Assembly (NCBI GenBank): GCA_947474675.1
Contig: CANJKA010000010.1
Span: 1 to 61,026 of the forward strand
DNA from: Flavobacteriales bacterium
Lineage (GTDB): Bacteria > Bacteroidota > Bacteroidia > Flavobacteriales_D > Crocinitomicaceae
Length of the DNA stretch: 61,026 nucleotides
Reading direction: 5' to 3'
Shown: positions 52,006 through 60,300 of the stretch, piece after piece
Layout: each line of letters opens with the position of its first letter
Numbering within the stretch: the first letter of the stretch is position 1
Position numbers and translations under genes: made by a program
The notes under the pieces: generated by a model
Told to the model about the DNA's origin: nothing
The model's database searches: none
What the model saw: the letters and a program-made list of their open reading frames with translations, nothing else

Positions 52006-53078
52006 TTTCCGCTTTTTCTTCTATTGTCTTCTTTGCATAACATTTGGCAATTGTCAGTAGAAGTCTTTCCGCCTTCGTGCCAAGGTGTAATGTGGTCAGC
52101 TTCCATTCCTTCAATTTCAAAAGGTTCTTTGCAAACTACGCAAATACCTTTTTGTTTTTCGTATGCTTCACGTTTCTGATTTGGGCTAAAAGCACGAATG
52201 TTTAAGTGCTTTTCTTTTTGAGTTAAAACATAAGTGTAAACTCCTTTTTTATTTCCAACGTCTTCGTCTTCCATAAGCTCAGAAACTGCTTGTTCCAATT
52301 TTTTCGGGTCTATTTTTTTGTCTTTAAACTCGTTGTAAAGAAACCCCCATTCGATACCTTTCATTTCTCTACGATATTTGGGGAATGTTGCTTTTACCCA
52401 ATTAATAACTGCTTGAAAATAGAGCCAAAGTTCATTTGCGTTTGGTTCGTGTTGGTTTTTGGACATATAGTTTTTTATATCTCCGTTTGAAATCCAATTA
52501 ATTGCAGTTTCTAAATATTCTTGTCGGTTAGCTGAACCGCTTAAATAATCGTCTCCAATTTTAGGTCTGTTGTTTTTTGAAAAATAGCGTTTAGCATCAG
52601 AAACCCAAGAACCTGAATAGACCGCATTTATTAATTCTTGATTAGTTAAAACTTTTCCAGCAATATTGATTGTTTCAAACCAGTCTAATTTTTCACTGTC
52701 TGTTCCTGAACAAAAATATACCATTAAAGTATAATTTAATATTTGTTCTTGTTTGTCTTTTGGCAAATTATGAAAGGCTAAACCATCTATAGAAAAATCC
52801 CCATTTACATACTGACAAATTGAAATAGTTCTTTGTTGGCCGTCAATGACTTCAAAGTTTCCATCTTCACGAACTGCCCAATACATAACGTTTAATGGAA
52901 AATCTTTTTGTAATGTATTTAATACTGCATTCCTTTCCTTTGAGTCGTAAACAAATTCACGTTGAAAAGGAGGGCGAATATCTAATTTACTATCGTATCC
53001 AATTACTCCGTCTTCTTCTTTGTCTTCATAACCGTTTGTTAGTTCACGGACTGTAATTTCTTTTAGTTCTATTTTCAT
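52002..53078 (-). CDS. DUF262-HNH nuclease (GmrSD-like)
   Basis: 358 residues. N-terminal DUF262 domain: RPPFQREFVYDSKERNAVLN near residue 36 and EVIDGQQRTISICQYVNG with the DGQQR motif near residue 80. C-terminal HNH: CVVCKEPFEIEGMEADHITP then WHEGGKTSTDNCQMLC, with the H-N-H zinc/metal ligands. DUF262 plus HNH is the build of nucleases such as GmrSD and SspE. It is coupled on both sides by 4-base overlaps to the methyltransferase and the GNAT gene, and is the likely restriction part. Confidence 0.85.
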   Translation of the reverse strand: MKIELKEITVRELTNGYEDKEEDGVIGYDSKLDIRPPFQREFVYDSKERNAVLNTLQKDFPLNVMYWAVREDGNFEVIDGQQRTISICQYVNGDFSIDGLAFHNLPKDKQEQILNYTLMVYFCSGTDSEKLDWFETINIAGKVLTNQELINAVYSGSWVSDAKRYFSKNNRPKIGDDYLSGSANRQEYLETAINWISNGDIKNYMSKNQHEPNANELWLYFQAVINWVKATFPKYRREMKGIEWGFLYNEFKDKKIDPKKLEQAVSELMEDEDVGNKKGVYTYVLTQKEKHLNIRAFSPNQKREAYEKQKGICVVCKEPFEIEGMEADHITPWHEGGKTSTDNCQMLCKEDNRRKSGK

Positions 53079-54064
53079 AACTCTTTATTTCGAATGAATA
53101 ATCTTTTATATGCAGCTTTACCATTGTATAAGCAAGATTTGGAACCGCCTTTCCATATTCCACCAGAATGACCTGTACCATTGTCTTCACCCATACCAAT
53201 AAGTTCAAACTGTTCCGGATTGAATTTGTTCATAAATGTAATAGGCACTCCCATCACACCTTTATAATCCATAGGTATATCTTTCGTGTTGCTTACCTCA
53301 ATAGCATCATAATTTTCATATTTTGGATAATCATTTTCGTTAAATGTCTTATACAAAATCATTTTTTCATGTCTTTTTGAAACATCCATATTTGTGAACC
53401 ATTGCACGCCAGAAACTCTTATCATGCCATCTATATGGTCAGCATCAGAAGCGTAGTCTTCATAATGTTTATTAACAAAATGTGCCATATTTCTTTTAAA
53501 ACCATAACCAAGCCATAGTTTGTTTTCCTTGATAAGTGGAAATATCTCTTTATAAGTTATTGAATTTTGATGCCCAATTATTAGAAACTTTTTGTCATAT
53601 TCTATGAGTTGAGATACATACTCTCTAAATAATGAAAAGGGTGGATTTGTTACAACAATGTCTGCTTGTTTTAATAATTCGATACTTTCTTCACTACGAA
53701 AATCCCCATCTCCTTTTAATTCAATTATACCTATTTCCTCAATATCTGGTACGTTGTTTTGATTTTTATCACCATTATATTCAAGCATTATCGCTTGATC
53801 AGAATTGTTTTGACTAAACAAGTCTCGATTTTGGTTTTTATAACAGGTTGTTATTAGTTTTTTAAGACCCAATTTCTCGAAATTGTGCGAAAAATAGTGA
53901 AAGAAATTGCTAATTCTCGGGTCATCACAATTGCAATATACTACTTTACCTTTGAAGTGATTTTTGTAGTGCTTTAATTCTCTTTCGATATCTGTAAGTT
54001 GAGTATAGAACTCATCTTTTTTAGCCTTTTTAGCTTTATGTAGATCTGTATTAGTATTAGCCAT
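53075..54064 (-). CDS. EcoRI-type adenine-specific DNA methyltransferase
   Basis: 329 residues. It begins MANTNTDLHKAKKAKKDEFY and carries the hallmark TQLTDIERELKHYKNHFKGK, YCNCDDPRISNF (SAM-pocket region) and the catalytic ADIVVTNPPFSLFREYV near residue 130. This is the EcoRI-methylase-like family (PF13651 type). It is the first gene of the operon. Protection of host DNA from the nuclease downstream is expected. Codon and base usage looks slightly less AT-biased than around, suggesting recent acquisition. Confidence 0.88.
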   Translation of the reverse strand: MANTNTDLHKAKKAKKDEFYTQLTDIERELKHYKNHFKGKVVYCNCDDPRISNFFHYFSHNFEKLGLKKLITTCYKNQNRDLFSQNNSDQAIMLEYNGDKNQNNVPDIEEIGIIELKGDGDFRSEESIELLKQADIVVTNPPFSLFREYVSQLIEYDKKFLIIGHQNSITYKEIFPLIKENKLWLGYGFKRNMAHFVNKHYEDYASDADHIDGMIRVSGVQWFTNMDVSKRHEKMILYKTFNENDYPKYENYDAIEVSNTKDIPMDYKGVMGVPITFMNKFNPEQFELIGMGEDNGTGHSGGIWKGGSKSCLYNGKAAYKRLFIRNKEL

Positions 54065-54279
54065 TTAAACTTTTGTTTCGTTTTGTCGTAAATTTACGAT
54101 TTTCAATTTTGATTTTTTGTATGTTTATGTTTGTGCTGTCTGTCGTCCTCTACGCTTGCACCTAACTCATAAATAAACGAAGTTAACTATTCTATTGTAA
54201 CTTCTCTATTTTAAAGTCTAATTGATTGATAATTATGAAATATTCTTTATTTGAATTTCTTTCTTCCAATAACCATTTT
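54065..54279. other. Spacer between methyltransferase and recombinase genes
   Basis: 215 bases without an evident gene. It contains a GC-richer stretch (54138-54172, GTCTGTCGTCCTCTACGCTT, GCACCTAACTC) unlike the AT-rich surroundings, perhaps the scar of the acquired restriction-modification segment. Nothing else is evident. Confidence 0.4.
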
Positions 54280-54924
54280 TTAATTTCCTTCATTTGAAAA
54301 TTGGTCGCTATTTCTGATACAATCATATTCCTCTTGATTTAATATTTTTTTAATTTTTTGTGCAGTTCCTAAACTGCACTTTCCAATTGCAGCAGCTCTA
54401 CGTAAACTTTCTCCTTTTTTTAATTCTTTTACTACTTTTGAGTATTTTTTTAGAAGATCTTCATTACTTATCGTTGTTTCCTTTTTTCTTCCTTGATAAA
54501 TCCCATTTAATTTTGCAATTTCTATACCTTGTTTTTGTCTTTCTAACATTAAATTTCTTTCCATTTCAGCAACATTACCAAGTACAGACGTTATCATTTT
54601 AAAAGCTAAATTTTCTTTATTATCAATCAATGAATACATACCTATATTTTCAATAAAAAGATTAATGCTTTTTTTATTGAAAAAATCTAAAACAGTTAGT
54701 ATATCTAAAATATTTCTTCCTAAACGATCTATAGAATTAATATGAATTTCTTTTATATTTCCATTATTTATCTCATCAACTAATTTTAAAGCTTCCTTTC
54801 TAACAAAAAAGGAAATAGAACCACTTACTTTGTCTATATAAACTTTATCAAAACCTTTTGAATTTTTTTCTTGTCGTATCGTATTTTGTTCAATTGTAGA
54901 AACTCTAATATATTTTATTTTCAT
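54280..54924 (-). CDS. Serine recombinase (resolvase/invertase family)
   Basis: 214 residues. The catalytic Ser lies in KIKYIRVSTIEQNTIRQE (about residue 9), the Arg pair in NSIDRLGRNILD, and conserved EMERNLMLERQKQGIE precedes the C-terminal helix-turn-helix (SLRRAAAIGKCSLGTAQKI). Size and architecture match Tn3-type resolvases, which resolve plasmid multimers or invert DNA. A structured, inverted-repeat-rich stretch lies immediately upstream (54960-55045), likely its site. It is probably for plasmid monomerisation. Confidence 0.9.
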   Translation of the reverse strand: MKIKYIRVSTIEQNTIRQEKNSKGFDKVYIDKVSGSISFFVRKEALKLVDEINNGNIKEIHINSIDRLGRNILDILTVLDFFNKKSINLFIENIGMYSLIDNKENLAFKMITSVLGNVAEMERNLMLERQKQGIEIAKLNGIYQGRKKETTISNEDLLKKYSKVVKELKKGESLRRAAAIGKCSLGTAQKIKKILNQEEYDCIRNSDQFSNEGN

Positions 54925-54959
54925 TCTTTTTCATTTATCTCCAGATAAAAGTAGTGTAT

Positions 54960-55045
54960 ATTATTAGGGTGGCAATATCATACACCCTTAAAGCCAAAAT
55001 AACACATTAAAACTAACGTGCTATTTTATACCTTACCCTAATAAT
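54960..55045. other. Candidate recombination (res) site of the serine recombinase
   Basis: Nested inverted repeats: outer arms ATTATTAGGGT (54960-54970) and ACCCTAATAAT (55035-55045), exact 11-bp complements; inner arms AAAATAACAC (54996-55005) and GTGCTATTTT (55018-55027), 9 of 10 complementary. CACCCTTAAAGCC (54983-54995) is also found at 28896-28908. Its position 35-120 bases upstream of the recombinase gene is that of res sites. The core crossover point is not determinable by eye. Confidence 0.55.
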
Positions 55046-55084
55046 GAACTTATTTACAAAATTATTTTTTTATAGATGAGCTTA

Positions 55085-55190
55085 GTGTGAAAAGGCTTTA
55101 GGGGGAGGTGCGGAAATTTGGATTTTGTTGTTCTTTAAATCTAAATAAACACTTAATAATCAGTATCTTTAAGTATAGAAAGAAAGGGAA
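55085..55190 (+). promoter_or_regulatory. Promoter-like module, copy C
   Basis: About 100 bases almost identical to copies A and B, with one G more in the GGGGG run. It ends in TATCTTTAAGTATAGAAAG, 20 bases or so before the ATG at 55210. It serves the PcfK-PcfJ operon. An in-frame extension of the downstream gene (from 55108) shares MRKFGFCCSLNL with copy A, most likely a by-product. Confidence 0.7.
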
Positions 55191-55209
55191 ATTATTAAAA
55201 AAGATAGTC

Positions 55210-55395
55210 ATGGCTAAACACGTTAAAAAATTGGATTCATTAGATAAATTTTGTTCACTAACAGGTTGGAATAGAACTACTCTTTTTGAAAAAGGTACAC
55301 CATCTTCAAAAAAAGAATTGCTTAAAAAAGCAAAAGAATTAAAAGCAGTAGAATGGTTAAAAGCAGATTTAGTAGGTTATTTTTTATTTAGTTAA
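55210..55395 (+). CDS. 61-residue protein of unknown function
   Basis: Start at the ATG at 55210; the longer frame from 55108 runs through the repeated module and is rejected. Product MAKHVKKLDSLDKFCSLTGW continues with a Lys-rich helix (KKELLKKAKELKAVEWLKAD). A small basic protein, possibly DNA-binding (helix-turn-helix-like LTGWNRTTLF). It precedes the PcfK-like gene by 16 bases. Confidence 0.55.
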   Translation: MAKHVKKLDSLDKFCSLTGWNRTTLFEKGTPSSKKELLKKAKELKAVEWLKADLVGYFLFS

Positions 55396-55411
55396 TATAA
55401 AACTTTGAATT

Positions 55412-55837
55412 ATGAGTAAAGGAACAGAAAATTTTAAAAATGCAATAAATTCTTATTTAGAAAATTATGCAAAAGAGGATTCACTTTTTGCTATTTCATT
55501 AAAAAAAGAAAATAAGAATATTGATGATTGTGTTACATATATATTGAATGAAGTCAAAAATAGTGGATTAAATGGATTTGAAGATTCAGAAATTTATGGA
55601 ATGGCTTTACATTATTATGATGAAGATAAAATTGAAGTAGGAAATAGTTTAAACGGAAAAATAGTTGTGAATCATTTTGTTGAATTATCGGAAGAAGAAA
55701 AAGCAGAAGTTAAACAGAAAGCTATAGCTGATTTTGAACAAGCAAGAGAAACTGCAAAACTGAAAGAAAGAAATAAGTTTTTACAAAAAACAGAGGTAAA
55801 TAAAGGTATATCAACAAACCAAGCTTCCTTGTTCTAA
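55412..55837 (+). CDS. PcfK-like protein
   Basis: 141 residues: MSKGTENFKNAINSYLENYA, AKEDSLFAISLKKENKNIDD, and the C-terminal charged tail ending in NKGISTNQASLF fit the PcfK-like family found with PcfJ on conjugative plasmids and Bacteroidetes integrative elements. No catalytic motif. It is followed 11 bases later by the PcfJ-like gene, the usual pairing. The function of the family is not established. Confidence 0.75.
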   Translation: MSKGTENFKNAINSYLENYAKEDSLFAISLKKENKNIDDCVTYILNEVKNSGLNGFEDSEIYGMALHYYDEDKIEVGNSLNGKIVVNHFVELSEEEKAEVKQKAIADFEQARETAKLKERNKFLQKTEVNKGISTNQASLF

Positions 55838-55848
55838 TATTTAATACC

Positions 55849-57129
55849 ATGATAGCAAAAACAGTTCTACAAAAAAGAGTAATTGAATTAACTGATAAGT
55901 TACCATTAATTACACAAAAACAAAAAGATTGGGGATTTAAAAAACTTCTTAAATCACATGTAATTATATCAAGAAAAAAAATGTTTTGTCTTGACTGTGG
56001 AGAATCATGGAGTTTTGAAAATTCAAGATGGCAGGAAGAAGTTGTTGGTGTTGTTTGTCCTTGTTGTGAAAAAAAACTTGATATAATAGATAATAAAATT
56101 AGTTTTTCTCTAAATTATATGTCAATATTAACAACAGTTAAAGAATTTCAAGTTGTTAGAATTGTTCTTTTAAGAAAAGAGGTTAAGAAAAATACTCCTG
56201 CAAATTATATTACAAAAGAGGTTGTTCAACATTGGATTGATCCAAAAGGAAACATTACTACAGTTGCAATAGAGCGAAATTATAGAACGTATTGTGTTGA
56301 TCAATGGTATTTGGAATCTAAATTTTCTATAAAAGATTTTGTTTTTGCATATAACCCTGAAATTTATCCCTTAAAGAAAATCTTACCATCTATTAAAAGA
56401 AATGGATTTAAAGGAAATGATTTTGGATTAGAACCTCAAGAGTTGTTTTCCGTTCTTTTAAAGCACAGTAAAGCTGAGACTTTATTAAAATCGAATCAAA
56501 TTAAATTATTAGAAAGGTTTGTAAAATATAATGGAGACATGATATTTATTAATGAAAATTGGAGTTCAATAAAATTATGTATTAAACATAATTATACAAT
56601 TAATGATTTTGGAATTTGGAGAGATTATTTTAATTTATTAAAATATTTTAATAAGGATACTTCTAATATTAAATTTATTTGCCCTCAAAATTTAAAGGAA
56701 AGTCATGATAAATTAATGAAGAAAAAAGCTGAAAAAGAGGATGCTGAAGATAAAATATTACAGATCCAAAGATTAGCAGTAGATGAAGAAGAATACAAAT
56801 TGAGTAAATCTAATTATTTCGGAATTTCTTTTGAAAAAGGAGATTTACAAATAAACGTTATTACTAAAGTTGAAGATTTTATGAAAGAAGGAAAACTTCT
56901 TAATCATTGTGTTTACACAAATGAATATTATAAAGAGGAATCATCATTGATATTATCTGTAAAACGTTTAGGGGAAATTATTGAAACAGTGGAAGTTGAT
57001 TTATTGTCAATGTCTATTAAGCAATCAAGAGGTTTAGGAAATAAAAAATCAGAATATAATGCTGAAATAATAGAATTAGTAAATTCTAATTTATCTACAA
57101 TTTCATCTATTCATAAAAAAGCTGCTTAA
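55849..57129 (+). CDS. PcfJ-like protein
   Basis: 426 residues. Two Cys pairs near the start (FCLDCGESWSFEN, VVCPCCEKK) form a likely zinc ribbon; then comes the PcfJ-type core with VVQHWIDPKGNITTVAIERN and the conserved C-terminal block EGKLLNHCVYTNEYYKEESS around residue 345. Members of this family are widespread on mobile elements near PcfK; the biochemical role is unsettled. The next gene starts 1 base after its stop. Confidence 0.85.
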   Translation: MIAKTVLQKRVIELTDKLPLITQKQKDWGFKKLLKSHVIISRKKMFCLDCGESWSFENSRWQEEVVGVVCPCCEKKLDIIDNKISFSLNYMSILTTVKEFQVVRIVLLRKEVKKNTPANYITKEVVQHWIDPKGNITTVAIERNYRTYCVDQWYLESKFSIKDFVFAYNPEIYPLKKILPSIKRNGFKGNDFGLEPQELFSVLLKHSKAETLLKSNQIKLLERFVKYNGDMIFINENWSSIKLCIKHNYTINDFGIWRDYFNLLKYFNKDTSNIKFICPQNLKESHDKLMKKKAEKEDAEDKILQIQRLAVDEEEYKLSKSNYFGISFEKGDLQINVITKVEDFMKEGKLLNHCVYTNEYYKEESSLILSVKRLGEIIETVEVDLLSMSIKQSRGLGNKKSEYNAEIIELVNSNLSTISSIHKKAA

Positions 57130-57130
57130 A

Positions 57131-57316
57131 ATGGAAAATGAAAAAGAATATGTTTGGGTTTTTCATGAAAAAGGAACTATTGAAGTTTTTGCAGGATTTG
57201 ACCACGAAAGAAGAACTACAAAGAGTTATAAATCTATTGACAACACAAAGATGTTAAAACTAGCAAATGATATCGCAAAAAGCCGTAAAACGACAATATT
57301 TAAAGCTTTTACTTAA
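57131..57316 (+). CDS. 61-residue protein of unknown function
   Basis: Soluble beta/helix protein (MENEKEYVWVFHEKGTIEVF ... KSRKTTIFKAFT). It begins one base after the PcfJ-like stop, so it is co-translated. It ends the operon before the bidirectional terminator. Confidence 0.6.
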   Translation: MENEKEYVWVFHEKGTIEVFAGFDHERRTTKSYKSIDNTKMLKLANDIAKSRKTTIFKAFT

Positions 57317-57333
57317 TCACAATTAAATCAAAA

Positions 57334-57365
57334 AAAAATAGCTGTCTAATTAGACAGCTATTTTT
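57334..57365. terminator. Bidirectional terminator, 32-bp perfect palindrome
   Basis: AAAAATAGCTGTCTAA and its exact complement meet without a loop. It stops the plus-strand PcfJ operon and the minus-strand giant repeat gene. Confidence 0.92.
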
Positions 57366-57383
57366 GTAATTATCCTTTTTTTA

Positions 57384-60300
57384 TTAATATTGAATTTCAA
57401 TTGTTCCTTTTCTAACTGTATTTTTATCTAAATTTAAAATATAGAAATAAGTTCCAGAAGGTAATAATAATTCATTTACATTAAATTTTTGATTTGATAT
57501 TCCATTGAAATCATTTTTGTAATTTTCAGCGTTAAATATCTGTTCTCCCCATCTATTATAAATATGAAGATTATTATCTGGATATTGTTCTAACCATTCA
57601 ATTACAAAAAATTCATTTTCCCCATCATTATTAGGAGTAATAATTTCTGGAATTTCATGACAAATTTTATCACCTAAAGTTTCTAATTCAAATTCACTAT
57701 TTGAATGGCATCCATTAGGGAAAGTTACAAGCAAATTATACGTTCCTAAATTTTGATCATTAACCGATAAAATACTATTAAAGGCATTCGTTGAAGTAAA
57801 ACCATTTGGTCCATTCCATAAATATGAACCACCTCCAACACCTTCAAATTCAACAAAATCTCCTACACAAATTTGCCCAGGTGTTTTAATATTAATTTCA
57901 GATGTAAACAATTCAATATATGTACTATCAACCAAAGAATTACATCCATTATTACCAACATAAACAGAATACCAACCTGTGTTAGAAACATTAATCGAAT
58001 TTGTACTTTCTCCTGTTGACCAGTAATAATTATCAAAATTACCTAATGAGATTGTGGAAACTGAAGAAGAACATTCTAATACAGAATCTTGTAAATTGAA
58101 AGTTGGTATTTGTGAAACAGCAACAATAAGAGACGAATTAATATTAGCAACTGAAGAACATCCCGTAGCAGTATTTGTAACAACCAATGAATATGTTCCA
58201 GATCCTGCAATTTGAATGTTTGATATTGTTGGATTTTGTAAAGCTGATGTAAAACCATTTGGTCCATTCCATAAATAACTTGCTCCAGTAATTATATCAG
58301 AAGAAAGCATAATTGTTTGATTAACACAAGGAGTATTATCAGAAACAGTTACCGTATTAGTTAAAATAGGAGATACCTCAACATTTACATATACTTGTGA
58401 ATTAATTGTGTTTTCTGAAGAACATCCAGTTGCTGCATTTGTTAGGACTAATGTATAAACTCCTGTTCCTCCTGCTTGAATATTATCAATTGTAGGATTT
58501 TGCAAAGTTGATGTAAAACCGTTTGGTCCACTCCAAGAATAAGTTGATCCTGCAACCAATGATGATCCTAAAGAAAGGGTTGTTCCAACACAAGGAGTAT
58601 TATCATTTACTGTTACCGAAGGTGAAATTACAGGAAGTGGTAAAATATTTAAACTTGTTTGAGTTGTTGGAGAAACAACCGAAGAACACCCTGTAGCAGT
58701 ATTTGTAATAACCAATGAATAAGTTCCTGTTCCTGCAACTTGAATGTTGGTAATCGTTGGATTTTGCAACGTTGAAGTAAAACCGTTTGGTCCACTCCAT
58801 GCATAAGTTGACCCTGCAATCAATGGAGCAATAAAATCAACATTAGTACCCAAACAAGGTGTGTTATCATTTACTAAAATAAATGCTGAAACAATAGGTA
58901 AAGCAGTTACCGTTACTCCAATTGATGAATTAGCACTTGCAACTGAAGAACATCCTGTAGCTGTATTAGTAACAACCAATGAATACATTCCTGCATCTGC
59001 AACTTGAATATTATCAATCGTTGGATTTTGCAACGTTGAAGTAAAACCGTTTGGTCCACTCCATGCGTAAGTTGATCCTGCAATCAATGGTGATCCTAAG
59101 TTTAGAGTTGTTCCAACACAAGGAGTGTTATCATTTACTGTTACTGCTGAAGAAACAACAGGTAAAGCATTTACTGTTACCGCAACTGATGAATTTGCAC
59201 TTACTACTGAAGAACAACCTGTGTTCATATCCATTACATTTAACGAATATGTTCCTGACCCAGCTAATTGAATATTTGAAATTGTTGGATTTTGTAAGAT
59301 CGATGTAAATCCATTTGGCCCACTCCATAAATAAGCAAAGAATGGATCATATACAGAGTTTAAATTAAGCGTTGTCCCAACACAAGGAGTTGTATTATTT
59401 ACCGTTACCGCTGATGAGATAACTGGAGCTAATTCTACTGTTAAATTTGCTGAAGAATTTATGTCAGGAATTGAAGAACACCCTGTTGCAGTATTTGTAA
59501 TTATCAACGTGTAAGTTCCATTATTAATAGGTTGAATATTAGAAATAATTGGATATTGTAGAGTTGATGTAAAACCGTTTGGTCCACTCCATGAATAAGT
59601 AGTTCCTGCAAGTAACGGTGCAGAAAAACTTACAGATGAATTAATACAAGGAGAAGGATTAGACAACAATACAAAATTTGACAAAACTGGTAAAACGTTT
59701 ACAACTACTCCAATTGATGAATTTCCACTTGCAACTGAAGAACATCCTGTAGCTGTATTGGTAACAACCAATGAATATGTTCCTGCTCCATTCGTTTGAA
59801 TATTTGCAATCGATGGATTTTGCAAAGTTGATGTAAAACCGTTTGGTCCACTCCACGCGTAAGTTGAGCCAGCAAATAATGAAGATCCTAAGTTTAGAGT
59901 TGTCCCAACACAAGGAGTTGTACTGTTCACTGTAACCGCTGATGGTAAAACAGGCAATGTATTTACTGTTACTGCAATCGATGAATTTGTACTTGTAATT
60001 GAAGGACAACTTGTAGAGGTATTTGTAACAACCAATGAATAAGTTCCTGCTCCTGCAACTTGAATATTAGCAATTGTAGGATTTTGTAAAGTTGATGTAA
60101 AACCGTTTGGCCCACTCCATGCGTAAGTCGCTCCTGTAATTAATGAAGATCCTAAGTTAAGTGTTGTTCCAACACAAGGAGTTGTATTATTTACTGTTAT
60201 TGCTGATGGTAAAACAGGTAAAGCGTTTACAACTACTCCAATTGTTGAATTTATATCTGGAACTGAAGAACACCCTGTAGTAGTATTTGTAATTACCAAT

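Noticed and set aside
54280..54924. Transposon (Tn3-type) carrying the resolvase
   Set aside because: No transposase gene or terminal inverted repeats were found around it; a plasmid resolution system is simpler.
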